A stretch of 64,000 nucleotides of DNA, taken from assembly GCF_001305595.1 (NCBI RefSeq), contig NZ_CP012403.1, forward strand, positions 580,501 through 644,500, in the 5' to 3' direction. Under the pieces are notes generated by a model. The model had not been told where the DNA came from. It made no database searches and worked only from the letters and a program-made list of their open reading frames with translations. Position numbers and translations under genes: made by a program. Shown one piece after another: positions 38,415 to 47,030 of the stretch (positions within the stretch are counted from its first letter, which is position 1; each line of letters opens with the position of its first letter). Origin of the DNA: Azospirillum thiophilum (GTDB lineage Bacteria > Pseudomonadota > Alphaproteobacteria > Azospirillales > Azospirillaceae).

Positions 38415-39511
38415 GACACCAATACCCCGGCCTCGCTGCGCCAGCGCACGGCGACCCGGTCGCCCAGCGGCGGCGGGGACATGCCGCGCCGCAGCCGCAC
38501 GGTGATGGTGGACCGGTCGCCCAGCGTCACCAGCACGCGGGTTTCCGACCCGGCATAGACGGTGTCGACCACCTCGCCCGACACCTCGTTGTCGCCCTCG
38601 CCCTCCAGGTCGAGCTGTTCCGGGCGGACGATCAGCGACACCTCGGCGTTGCCGGTCATCACGGCGTTGGCGGCGGGATCGGATGCGGCGGACAGGCGGA
38701 AACGGCCGCCGCCGGTCACCAGGATCGGCGCCCCGCCCTCGTCCCGCTGGACGCGGCCGCGGAAGATGTTCGACACGCCGATGAAGTCGGCGGCGAAGGC
38801 GGTCTTCGGCCGGGCGTAGATGTCGTGCGGCGTGCCGATCTGCTCGATGCGGGCATGGTTCATCAGGCAGATGCGGTCGGACATCGCCAGCGCCTCTTCC
38901 TGGTCATGGGTGACGTAGATGATGGTGGCGCCGGTCTCGCGGTGCAGCCGCTTGATCTCGTACTGCATGTGCTCGCGCAGCTTCTTGTCCAGCGCCCCCA
39001 GCGGTTCGTCCATCAGGATGACCGAGGGCTGGTAGACGAAGCAGCGCGCCAGCGCCACGCGCTGCTGCTGGCCGCCCGACAGCTCCTTGGGGAAGCGGTC
39101 GCCGAGATGGCCGAGATGCACCATGTCGAGCGCGTCGCGCACCCGGCGGTCGAGGTCGGATGCGGCGACCCCCCGCATGCGCAGGGGGAAACCGATATTC
39201 TCCGCCACCGTCAGGTGGGGGAACAGGGCGTAATGCTGGAACACCAGCCCGATGTCGCGCTTGTGCACCGGCGTCCGCGTCTCGTCGCGGCCGTCGATCA
39301 GGATGCGTCCGCCGCTCGGCTCCACCAGCCCGCAGATCATCTGCAGCAGCGTGGTCTTGCCCGAGCCGGAGGGGCCGAGCAGCGTCAGGAACTCGCCCGC
39401 CGGAACCTCCAGGCGGGTGGGTTGCAGGGCGACGACCGATCCGTAGCTCTTGGTGAGGCCGTCGACCAGCAGCTTGCAGGCGGGAGGGGCCGTTCCTTGG
39501 GAGAGGGACAT
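38411..39511 (-). CDS. PotA-type ABC importer ATPase
   Basis: 366 residues. Walker A GPSGSGKTT, Q-loop VFQHYALFPHLT, signature LSGGQQQRVALARC, Walker B VILMDEPLGALD and H-loop YVTHDQEEA are all present. A C-terminal TOBE domain (about 285-365) is typical of polyamine/spermidine-type transporters. It energises uptake through the fused permease. Gene order is binding protein, ATPase, fused permease. Confidence 0.93.
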   Translation of the reverse strand: MSLSQGTAPPACKLLVDGLTKSYGSVVALQPTRLEVPAGEFLTLLGPSGSGKTTLLQMICGLVEPSGGRILIDGRDETRTPVHKRDIGLVFQHYALFPHLTVAENIGFPLRMRGVAASDLDRRVRDALDMVHLGHLGDRFPKELSGGQQQRVALARCFVYQPSVILMDEPLGALDKKLREHMQYEIKRLHRETGATIIYVTHDQEEALAMSDRICLMNHARIEQIGTPHDIYARPKTAFAADFIGVSNIFRGRVQRDEGGAPILVTGGGRFRLSAASDPAANAVMTGNAEVSLIVRPEQLDLEGEGDNEVSGEVVDTVYAGSETRVLVTLGDRSTITVRLRRGMSPPPLGDRVAVRWRSEAGVLVS

Positions 39512-39536
39512 GGCGGCGGGTCTCCTGTGATGAACG

Positions 39537-40637
39537 TCAGCCGAGGATCCAGGCGTTGAACCGCTCGCTCATCTTGGAGCGGTTGGCACCCCACCAATCC
39601 TCCCGCGCGATGGTCATGCCCTTCAGGTTGCCCGGGAAAGTCGGTAGCGCCGGGGCGCGCTCCTTAGGAATGCTGTCATAGGCCTTGAGGTTGGTCGGGC
39701 CGTAGGCCAACACCTCGGTGAAGATCGCCTGGCGCTGCGGGTCGGCGCAGAACTTGATGAACTTTCGGGCGGCGTCGGCGCGCGGGTTGCCGCGCGGGAT
39801 GCCCCAGCCCTCGATCGAATAGAGGCCCTGGTTCCACGAGATCTTCACCGGCGCCCCGCCGTCGATGGCGGCCTGGGCGCGGGCGTTCCACAGGGCGATC
39901 ATGTCGACCTCGCCGCTCTGGATCAGTTGGGTCGACTGGGCGCCGCCGGTCCACCAGGCGGCGATGTGCGGGCGGATGCGCTCCAGGCTCTTGTAGGCGC
40001 GCTCGACATCGAGCGGATACAGCGCCTCCAGCGGCACGCCGTCGGCCAGCAGCGCCTGTTCCAGCGTGTCGATCGGGTTCTTGCGCAGCGACCGGCGGCC
40101 GGGGAACTTCTCGACGTTCCAGAAATCGGCCCAGCTCTGCGGCGGGTTGGACGGGAACTTGTCGGTGCGGTAGGCGAGGATGGTCGAATAGACGTCGGTG
40201 CCCATCCACTGGCCGGTCAGCGCCTCCGGCATCAGGCCGGGCGCGTCGGCGGCGGCGAAGTCCAGCGGCTCCAGCAGATTCTGGCGGGCCAGGATGTCGC
40301 GGGCCGACAGGGTCAGCGTGCAGACGTCCCAGCTGTAGGACTTGGTCTCGACGATCGCCTTGAACTGGGCGGTCGGCTCGGCCTCGCGGGCGACGTTGAC
40401 GACCTTGATGCCGGTCGCCTTCTCGAACGGATCGTAGAACGCCTTGCGGAAGGCCGGGCTGTAGGGGCCGCCCGGATCGGCCACGGTGATCTGCGTCGTC
40501 TGCGCCATCGCCGGCCGGCTCGTCCCGGCGGTCAGCGCGGCCGGCAGGGCGGCGGCCAGCGCGGTGCCGGCGGCGCCCGTCAGCGTGGTGGCGAGCAGGC
40601 TGCGGCGGTCGATGGCGAAATCGTCGGTCTTTCCCAT
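39537..40637 (-). CDS. PotD-like periplasmic substrate-binding protein
   Basis: 366 residues. The N-terminus has a twin-arginine-like signal (DRRSLLATTLTGAAGTAL) with cleavage near AMAQ. The mature part is a class D/F extracellular solute-binding protein (ITVADPGGPYSPAFRKAFYDPFEKATGIKV). Family members bind polyamines or other small cationic or zwitterionic molecules. Neighbouring CaiC- and CaiD-like genes favour a carboxylate with a positive group, for example a betaine-type compound; this is inference. Confidence 0.88.
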   Translation of the reverse strand: MGKTDDFAIDRRSLLATTLTGAAGTALAAALPAALTAGTSRPAMAQTTQITVADPGGPYSPAFRKAFYDPFEKATGIKVVNVAREAEPTAQFKAIVETKSYSWDVCTLTLSARDILARQNLLEPLDFAAADAPGLMPEALTGQWMGTDVYSTILAYRTDKFPSNPPQSWADFWNVEKFPGRRSLRKNPIDTLEQALLADGVPLEALYPLDVERAYKSLERIRPHIAAWWTGGAQSTQLIQSGEVDMIALWNARAQAAIDGGAPVKISWNQGLYSIEGWGIPRGNPRADAARKFIKFCADPQRQAIFTEVLAYGPTNLKAYDSIPKERAPALPTFPGNLKGMTIAREDWWGANRSKMSERFNAWILG

Positions 40638-40744
40638 GGTCTTAACCCCTGTTCGCTGGCCGGGTCTTGCGGTCGCCCGGCTTGGAAGGTTTCGTCGGTG
40701 GGGGAGGGGACGGCCGGAAGCCGTCCCTGCTTTTCAAGGGCCGG

Positions 40745-41521
40745 TCAGGCCGCCGTCTTGCGCGCGGCGCGCTTGGCCAGAAACTCCTCCATCATCCGCG
40801 CCGGTTCGCCCGACGCGTAGGCCTCGCGCTGGATGCGCACGCCGGCGGCCAGACAGTCGCGGAACCCGGCCTCGGTCATCTCGCGGAAGCGCTGCTTGTC
40901 GAGGCGCATGGCGACCGGCGGCTTGGCGGCCAGCTCGCCGGCCAGCTCGAGCGCCTCTTCCATCACGCGGTCCTGCGGGACGAGGCGGTTGATCAGGCCG
41001 ACGGCGCGGCATTCCTCGGCCTCCATCAGCCGGCCGGTCAGGGTCAGGTCGATGGTGCGGGCCAGCCCGATCATCTCCTTCATGATCCATGGGCCGGTGG
41101 TGCTGGCGATGCCGGAATTGATCTCCGGCTGGCCCATGCGCACGCCGGGATGGCCGACGCGCAGGTCGCCCAGCAGCGCCACCTGGAAGGCCGAGCCGGC
41201 GGCGATGCCGTTCAGCGCCACCACCAGTGGCTTCGACAGGCTGCGCATGCGGTGATAGAGCCGCTCCCACTCCGCCACCCATTCCTCGGCGCGGTCGGCA
41301 TCGAAGCTCTTGGTTTCGTTGAGATCCTGCCCGGCGCCGAAGGCACGGTCGCCGGCACCCGTCAGGATGAGGGCGCGGATGGAGGGATCGGCCTCCAGCC
41401 GGTCGAAGGCGACGACCAGATCGTCGCGCATCGCCTTGTTCCAGGCGTTCAGCACCTCCGGACGGTTCAGCGTGATGACGCCGACCGGTCCGCGGGTTTC
41501 GATGAGGATGAAGTCGGTCAC
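40745..41521 (-). CDS. enoyl-CoA hydratase/isomerase family protein (crotonase)
   Basis: 258 residues from GTG 41521, which has CAGGAG upstream. Crotonase blocks: VGVITLNRPEVLNAWN, the oxyanion-hole AGAGDRAFGAGQDL and NGIAAGSAFQVALLGD. The second catalytic Glu position is kept in GQPEINSGIASTTG, but the first (normally in GGxCELA) reads as Gln in SAFQVAL. It may therefore be an isomerase or hydrolase rather than a plain hydratase. It is the first gene of the minus-strand operon and is divergent from an IclR regulator. An ATG far upstream in the same frame was rejected because the extra residues lie over the operator repeats. Confidence 0.83.
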   Translation of the reverse strand: MTDFILIETRGPVGVITLNRPEVLNAWNKAMRDDLVVAFDRLEADPSIRALILTGAGDRAFGAGQDLNETKSFDADRAEEWVAEWERLYHRMRSLSKPLVVALNGIAAGSAFQVALLGDLRVGHPGVRMGQPEINSGIASTTGPWIMKEMIGLARTIDLTLTGRLMEAEECRAVGLINRLVPQDRVMEEALELAGELAAKPPVAMRLDKQRFREMTEAGFRDCLAAGVRIQREAYASGEPARMMEEFLAKRAARKTAA

Positions 41522-41627
41522 GGGATGCGCTCCTGTCGAACGGCAGGGGAAACCGGCCCGGCGGGACGCCGCCCATGGCCGGAATGCCCCGTCGCAAAGA
41601 GGGGGTCGAAGAGGTGTCGGAAGGTAA

Positions 41628-41660
41628 TGTATTGAATAGCAATATCTTGTATTGAATAGC
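41628..41660. promoter_or_regulatory. candidate IclR operator repeats
   Basis: TGTATTGAATAGC occurs at 41628-41640 and again at 41648-41660, exactly 20 bp apart. The first copy also makes the inverted repeat TATTG-AATAG-CAATA (41630-41644). The AT-rich block sits between the divergent crotonase and IclR genes, the expected place for IclR binding. Confidence 0.6.
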
Positions 41661-41723
41661 TTGGCTTGCTTTGGGTACTCTGTCAACGGTATCTCTCACC
41701 GCGCACTTTCAGGACCGACCGAC

Positions 41724-42587
41724 ATGGCACCGCGCCGCTCCACCGCCTCCGCGTCCAAGGCCGGGCTTCCGGCCGACACCGCCGCCGCTGTCGAAAACGC
41801 ATCGGCCGACACCGCTGGCGCCGAAGGCCGGGCTACCGACCCGCTGATGGTGATGTCGGTGGACAAGGCGTTCCGCGTGCTGCACGCCTTCGATTCCTCC
41901 CGCCCGTCCATGAGCCTGACCCAGGTCGCCGCCGCCGTCGGCATGGACAAGAGCGCGGCGCAGCGCTTCACCTACACGTTGGAGAAGCTGGGCTACCTGC
42001 GGAAGGATCCGGTGACCAAGCGGTTCGAGCTGACCGTCCGCACGCTGGATCTCGCGCACCACTATCTTCGCAGCAACGCGATGCTGGAGCGCGCGATGCC
42101 GTACCTGATGCATCTCAGCAAGACGACCGAGGAGACGATCAACCTGACCGTGATGGACGGGACGGAGATCGTCTTCGTGTCGCGCTTCATGAGCCGTCAT
42201 GTGCTGAACACCGACGTCATCGTCGGCACGCGGATGCCGGCCTTCTGCACCGCCCCCGGCGTCGCCATCCTGTCGCGCCTGCCGGCGGCGGAGGCGGCGG
42301 CGCTGGTCGACAGGATGGATTTGCAGGACTTCACCCCGCACACCACCTGGCGGCGCGAGGATTTGCTGGCGAAGATCGCCAAGTCGGCGGTGCGCGGCTA
42401 TGCCACCGCGTTCGAGGAGTTCTATCACGGCGACCTGTCGGTCGCCGCCGCCATCACCGGGCCGGGCGGCGTGCCGGTGGGCGCGCTGAACATCGCCGTC
42501 TCCCGCGCGCGCTTCACCCCGGAGGAGATGGAGGAGCGCTTCGCCCCGCTGGTGGTGGCCGCCGCCGGATCGGTCTCGCAGCGCTGA
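41724..42587 (+). CDS. IclR-family transcriptional regulator
   Basis: 287 residues. An Ala/Ser-rich N-terminal extension (1-45) precedes a winged HTH (about 50-110; SLTQVAAAVGMDKSAAQRFTYTLEKLGYL) and the IclR effector domain (about 125-285; GTEIVFVSRFMSRH; RGYATAFEEFYHGDLSVAAAI). It is divergent from the crotonase-ABC-ligase operon and likely controls it by way of the repeats in between, releasing or recruiting polymerase on binding a pathway acid. The start is uncertain within the extension. Confidence 0.88.
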   Translation: MAPRRSTASASKAGLPADTAAAVENASADTAGAEGRATDPLMVMSVDKAFRVLHAFDSSRPSMSLTQVAAAVGMDKSAAQRFTYTLEKLGYLRKDPVTKRFELTVRTLDLAHHYLRSNAMLERAMPYLMHLSKTTEETINLTVMDGTEIVFVSRFMSRHVLNTDVIVGTRMPAFCTAPGVAILSRLPAAEAAALVDRMDLQDFTPHTTWRREDLLAKIAKSAVRGYATAFEEFYHGDLSVAAAITGPGGVPVGALNIAVSRARFTPEEMEERFAPLVVAAAGSVSQR

Positions 42588-42612
42588 ACGGTCCCGCCGC
42601 GATCCGGCCCCC

Positions 42613-44580
42613 TCAGCGGCTCCCGGCGCCGGCAGGCGGATCGATGCCCAGCTGCCGCATGCGCCGCCACAGCGTCGCCCGGCTGATGCCCAGCAGCCGC
42701 GCCGCCTCGGCACGGTTGCCGCTGCTGTGCGACAGAGCGCTTTCGATGGCGGCGCGCGGGTCGTCGCCGTCATGCGCTGCCGCCCCGGCCTCTCCCAGGC
42801 CGGGCGGTTCGGGGAACAGTTCCGGGCAGTCGTACCGCAGGATGTCGGGCGGAATGGCGGCGACGCCGCCGAACTGCAGCACCAGCATGGTCAGCCGCTC
42901 GCAGATGTTCTCCAACTCGCGGACATTGCCGGGCCAGCCATAGGCGGTGAACCAGGGCCCCAGCGGGCCGACCACCGCCGACGGCGCCATGTCCGCCTGC
43001 GCCCGCTCCAGGCAGGCGGCGACGAAGCCCTCGGCCAGAGTCGTGACATCCTCCACCCGGTCGCGCAGCGGCGGCAGGCGCAGGCGCAGCGTGTTCAGCC
43101 GGTAGAGCAGGTCGGCGCGGAAGCTGCGCTGTGCAACCAGCTCCTCCAGCGGCTGATGGGTGGCTGCGATCACGCGCAGGTCGACCGGGATCGGCACCAC
43201 GCTGCCGAGCCGCACGATCTCGCGTTCCTGGAGGACGCGCAGCAGCCGGGTCTGCAGCGGCAGCGGCATGTCGCCGATCTCGTCCAGGAACAGCGTGCCG
43301 GTGTGTGCCGCCTCGAACAGTCCGACCTTGCCGCCCTTGCGCGAACCGGTGAAGGCGCCTTCCTCATGCCCGAACAGCTCGCTTTCCAGCAGGGTGTCGG
43401 GAAAGGCCGAGCAGTTGATCGCGACGAAGGGCCGGCCGGCGCGCGAACCGAGATTGTGGATGGCCTGGGCGAACAGCTCCTTGCCGGTGCCGCTCTCGCC
43501 GGAGATCAGCACGGTCAGGTCGCTTGCGGCGAAGCGTCGCGCGGTGGCGCGTGCCCGTTCGATGGCGGGGCTGCCGCCCCCGATGTCGGCCAGCGCGTAG
43601 CGGGTCGTCCGGTTGGAGCGCCGCCGCGTCTGCGAGCGCAGGCTGACGTCGGCCTCGCTGATGGTGCGGGCGTCGTAGACGGTGATCATGGCCCCGGTGA
43701 TCTGGCCATGCTCGCGGATCGGGATGCGGTTGGCGATCCAGTCGCGGCTGCGGAAGCGCAGGACGCTGCCCTTGACCGCCTCGCCGCTGGCCAGCACGCC
43801 GCGCAGCGACAAATCCGGCTCCACCTCCGCCGCGATGCGGCCCAGAACGGCGTTGGGCGGGATTCCCAGCAGGGCCTCCATCGCCGGGTTGACCGCCGTC
43901 ACCCGGTCGTCGGGATCGACCGCCAGGACCGCTTCCTGCACATTCTGCAGCACCCCGTTCAACTGGCCGTAGCGGGCGTTCTCCAGCCGGGCGATGCGGG
44001 CCAGTTCCAAGGCGTCGTCGAGCCCCTGGCGCACGCCCGCCACCGAATAGGCCAGGATGCCCTCCATCCCCAGCCGTTCGGTCGCCTCCACCACCACGCT
44101 CGACCCGATGATGACGGGAAAGCCGCGCTCTGCCATGCCCTTGACGCAGGCTACCGCCTCGTCCGGCGTTTCGTAGGCGCCCTGTTCCACCTCGGTGCGC
44201 AGCAAGCCCTTGATCGCATCCAGTTCCGGGATGGTGCGGCGGTGCATGACGATGCCGACGCGGTTGGAGCGCTCCCGCGCCCGCAGCAGCGCCAGCAGGA
44301 TGTCGTAGCCGCCGACATTGATGGTGGCGACCGGCGATTTCAGGGTGCTGCGCAGATAGCTGGCATTGGCGCCGGCGCTGACGAAGGCATCCACCGTGCC
44401 CGACGCCTCGCGTTCGCGCGCCACGGCGAGCGCCGCCTCGTAGGCCTGGTCGATAACCTCGATCTCGGCCTTCTTGGCATATTCGTCCAGCACGCTGCGG
44501 GCCAGATTGGTCAGATGGCGGTAGCTGAGAAAGCAGAGGCGCAGGCGGCCGTTGTGCCGATGGCCCAGCAATGCGGGCAT
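42613..44580 (-). CDS. PrpR-family sigma-54-dependent activator
   Basis: 655 residues. The N-terminal PrpR_N sensor domain (about 1-190) matches activators that bind a pathway acid or CoA intermediate. A PAS domain (about 205-315) and the sigma-54 AAA+ domain follow, with Walker A GESGTGKE (about 358), contact loop GAFTGS (about 408) and Walker [13 protein letters not shown] Fis-type HTH (RAEAARLLGISRATLWRRMRQLG) ends the protein. No receiver domain is present, so it responds to a metabolite, not phosphorylation. It is divergent from the long catabolic operon, and the region between carries paired sites and a sigma-54 promoter. Confidence 0.92.
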   Translation of the reverse strand: MPALLGHRHNGRLRLCFLSYRHLTNLARSVLDEYAKKAEIEVIDQAYEAALAVAREREASGTVDAFVSAGANASYLRSTLKSPVATINVGGYDILLALLRARERSNRVGIVMHRRTIPELDAIKGLLRTEVEQGAYETPDEAVACVKGMAERGFPVIIGSSVVVEATERLGMEGILAYSVAGVRQGLDDALELARIARLENARYGQLNGVLQNVQEAVLAVDPDDRVTAVNPAMEALLGIPPNAVLGRIAAEVEPDLSLRGVLASGEAVKGSVLRFRSRDWIANRIPIREHGQITGAMITVYDARTISEADVSLRSQTRRRSNRTTRYALADIGGGSPAIERARATARRFAASDLTVLISGESGTGKELFAQAIHNLGSRAGRPFVAINCSAFPDTLLESELFGHEEGAFTGSRKGGKVGLFEAAHTGTLFLDEIGDMPLPLQTRLLRVLQEREIVRLGSVVPIPVDLRVIAATHQPLEELVAQRSFRADLLYRLNTLRLRLPPLRDRVEDVTTLAEGFVAACLERAQADMAPSAVVGPLGPWFTAYGWPGNVRELENICERLTMLVLQFGGVAAIPPDILRYDCPELFPEPPGLGEAGAAAHDGDDPRAAIESALSHSSGNRAEAARLLGISRATLWRRMRQLGIDPPAGAGSR

Positions 44581-44632
44581 GGTTCCCTCCCGTGATCCGG
44601 CCCGGCTTCATGGGCGGACGTTTCACCCGTTT

Positions 44633-44678
44633 GTTTCATGAAGCGTTTCATCACGCCGTTCTTTCCGTTTCATGAAAC
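44633..44678. promoter_or_regulatory. paired upstream activator sites for the PrpR-like regulator
   Basis: GTTTCATGAAAC (44667-44678) is a perfect 12-bp palindrome, and GTTTCATGAAGC (44633-44644) is a one-mismatch copy 34 bp upstream. A half site GTTTCAT (44645-44651) lies between. They are about 80-110 bp upstream of the sigma-54 promoter. Binding by the divergent activator is inferred. Confidence 0.72.
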
Positions 44679-44744
44679 ATGGCTCGCCTGCCGCAAATGG
44701 CCAAGGAGATTGATTTTCCTTGGAATGTGCGATGCCCGGCATGT

Positions 44745-44759
44745 TGGCACACCCCTTGC
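44745..44759 (+). promoter_or_regulatory. sigma-54 (-24/-12) promoter of catabolic operon
   Basis: TGGCAC-ACCCC-TTGC is an exact match to the -24/-12 consensus with correct spacing, upstream of the CaiB-like gene and downstream of the paired palindromes. It means the coding start of the CaiB-like gene must lie after about 44770. Confidence 0.88.
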
Positions 44760-44804
44760 TATTTGTTGAACAAACAAATCATCCGACAGATGAAGCATTG
44801 GGGC

Positions 44805-46013
44805 ATGAAGGGCATGGCACCACTGAAGGGCATCCGGTTGATCGACCTGACTCACATGCTGTCCGGTCCATACGGCACCATGCTGTTGACCGACCTCGGC
44901 GCCGAGACGATCAAGGTCGAGCCTCCCGGCCGGGGCGAGGGCACGCGGCAATTGCTGGCGGGCGATCCCGATTATTCGCGTCACGGCATGGGCGCCTATT
45001 TCCTCACCCTCAACCGCGGCAAGCGCAGCGTCTGCATCGATTTGAAGAGCGAGGAGGGACGCGCGGTCTTCCTGGATCTCGTCCGCAAGAGCGACGTGGT
45101 CTTCGACAATTTCAGCGCCGGGGTGACGGAGCGGCTCGGTATCGACTTCGCCGCGCTGTCGGCGGTCAATCCCCGGATCATCACCTGTTCGGTCACCGGC
45201 TTCGGCAGCGACGGTCCCGATCCGCACCGACCCGCCTTCGATCAGGTCGTGCAGGCGATGGGCGGCGGGATGAGCATCACCGGACTGCCCGACGGGCCGC
45301 CGCTGCGCTCCGGCATTCCGATCGGTGATCTGGCCGGCGGCCTCTTCGGCGCCATGGGCGTGCTCGCCGCGTTGAACGAGCGGGCACAGACGGGGGTGGG
45401 GCGTCATGTCGACGTGTCGATGCTGGACGCCCAGATCTCGCTGCTGAACTACATGGGCACGATGCACCTGATGTCGGGCCATGTCCCGGAACGGCTGGGC
45501 AACGGGCATTTCGTCCATGTCCCCTACAACGCGTTCCGGACCGCCGACGGCTACATCATCATCGCCTGCATCGGCGACGCCTTCTTCGAGCGCCTGCTGC
45601 CGGTGATCCGGCGACCCGAACTGGAGGCGCCCGAATACCGCCTCCAGCCCGGCCGCTATGCCGACAAGGCGCGGATCGAGCGGATCGTGGAAGAGGAGCT
45701 GGTCAAGGACACCGCCGCCAACTGGCTGACGCGGCTGCGCGAGGCGCGGGTTCCCTGCGGCCCGGTCTATGACTTCGCCCAGGCGCTGTCGGATCCGCAG
45801 GTGGTCGCCCGTGACATGGTCGTCGACCTGCCGCTGTCGCAGGGCGGGTCGGTGCGGGTGCCGGGCAACCCGATCAAGTTTTCCGGCGCCGGCCCCGACA
45901 GCTTCGCGCCACCGCCCGAACTTGGCCGCGACACCGACGCGGTGCTGGGCTCGCTCCTGGGCTATGGGCCGGACCGCATCGGCGACCTGCGCCGCGCCGG
46001 ACGGGTGGGGTGA
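44805..46013 (+). CDS. CaiB/BaiF family (class III) CoA transferase
   Basis: About 402 residues. Family blocks: GIRLIDLTHMLSGPYGTMLLTDLGAETIKVE, LNRGKRSVCIDLKSEEGR, SVTGFGSDGP, and SGIPIGDLAGGLFGAMGVLAAL. Class III transferases move CoA from an acyl-CoA donor to a carboxylic acid through an aspartyl-CoA intermediate. The frame is open back to 44679, but a start before the sigma-54 promoter is excluded. Met codons at 44790, 44805 and 44814 are candidates; 44805 is given without strong ribosome-site support. It is followed after 3 bp by an HMG-CoA-lyase-type gene, so the activated acid may be its substrate. Confidence 0.87.
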   Translation: MKGMAPLKGIRLIDLTHMLSGPYGTMLLTDLGAETIKVEPPGRGEGTRQLLAGDPDYSRHGMGAYFLTLNRGKRSVCIDLKSEEGRAVFLDLVRKSDVVFDNFSAGVTERLGIDFAALSAVNPRIITCSVTGFGSDGPDPHRPAFDQVVQAMGGGMSITGLPDGPPLRSGIPIGDLAGGLFGAMGVLAALNERAQTGVGRHVDVSMLDAQISLLNYMGTMHLMSGHVPERLGNGHFVHVPYNAFRTADGYIIIACIGDAFFERLLPVIRRPELEAPEYRLQPGRYADKARIERIVEEELVKDTAANWLTRLREARVPCGPVYDFAQALSDPQVVARDMVVDLPLSQGGSVRVPGNPIKFSGAGPDSFAPPPELGRDTDAVLGSLLGYGPDRIGDLRRAGRVG

Positions 46014-46016
46014 GCG

Positions 46017-46934
46017 ATGGACCAGCTGCTGCTGACCGAAGTCGCCCCGCGCGACGGGCTCCAGAACCAGCCGGTGCGGATCGCGACGGCGGACAAGCTC
46101 GATCTGCTGTCGCGGCTGGCCGCCGCCGGCCTGACGCGGATCGAGGCCGCCAGCTTCGCCTCGCCCAGGGCGGTGCCGCAGATGGCCGACGCGGAGGAGG
46201 TCGTCGCCGGAGCCCGCCATCTCGACGGCGTCGCGCTGTCGGCCCTGACCATGAACCTGCGCGGGCTGGAACGGGCGCTGGCCTGCGGGACGCCGCAGGT
46301 CGCCACCGTGGTTGCGGCGACCGGGCAGATGAACCTGCGCAACATCAACATGACGCTAGACCAGGCCACCGCCGTCGCAATGGACGTGATCGGACGGGCC
46401 ATGCAGGCGGGCTGCGGGGTGCGGGCCTATGTCGCCGTCGCCTTCGAATGCCCGTTCGAGGGGCCCGTCGATCCCGGCATCGTCGTCCGGCTGGCCGAGC
46501 GCTTCGCCGCGATGGGGGTGGACGAGGTGGTGATCGCCGACACCATCGGCGCCGCCGGCCCCGCGCAGGTGACGGGCCTGCTGCGGGCGTTGCTGTCCAG
46601 CCTGCCGGCGGAGCGTATCGGCATGCATTTCCACGACACGCGCGGCTTCGGCGTCGCCAATGCCCATGCCGCCATCGAGGCCGGCATCCGGCGGCTGGAC
46701 GCCAGCGCAGGCGGAATCGGCGGCTGCCCCTTCGCTCCCGGCGCCGCCGGCAATGTGGCGACCGAGGATTTGGTCCTGCTGGCCGAGACGTCCGGCCTGG
46801 CGACCGGCGTCGATCTGCACGCGCTGGTCGGTGCGGTGGATTTCGCCGGCGGGCTCCTAGGCCGCGAGTTGGGCGGCCGGGCCATGCCCTGGCTGAGACG
46901 CAGGTTCGCGTCTGCTGCCCGAGATGGTCGTTGA
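46017..46934 (+). CDS. hydroxymethylglutaryl-CoA lyase-type enzyme
   Basis: 305 residues. TIM-barrel HMGL-like motifs: EVAPRDGLQNQ (catalytic Arg-Asp), HFHDTRGFGVAN (metal-binding His) and the Cys loop GGIGGCPFAPGAAGN. HMG-CoA lyase makes acetyl-CoA and acetoacetate; close relatives cleave other 3-hydroxy-3-methyl acyl-CoAs. Nearby CoA transferase suggests the two steps activate, then cleave, a branched hydroxy diacid. The acetoacetate formed could enter the ato pathway encoded at 29-33 kb. A 96-bp AT-richer gap follows, which may hold a second promoter. Confidence 0.88.
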   Translation: MDQLLLTEVAPRDGLQNQPVRIATADKLDLLSRLAAAGLTRIEAASFASPRAVPQMADAEEVVAGARHLDGVALSALTMNLRGLERALACGTPQVATVVAATGQMNLRNINMTLDQATAVAMDVIGRAMQAGCGVRAYVAVAFECPFEGPVDPGIVVRLAERFAAMGVDEVVIADTIGAAGPAQVTGLLRALLSSLPAERIGMHFHDTRGFGVANAHAAIEAGIRRLDASAGGIGGCPFAPGAAGNVATEDLVLLAETSGLATGVDLHALVGAVDFAGGLLGRELGGRAMPWLRRRFASAARDGR

Positions 46935-47030
46935 AGGCACCGTAACCCGTCCTGCACCATTCGGAGCCTAAGCAATCATGAGTACAAAAGGAATAAATAC
47001 TTAATAAAACGAACGGGGAGGAGCAAGACG

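Noticed and set aside
43325-43360. GAFTGS in place of GAFTGA in the PrpR-like activator as a defective sigma-54 contact
   Set aside because: Ser at the last position is, as far as I recall, normal in PrpR-type activators, and all other AAA+ motifs are intact.
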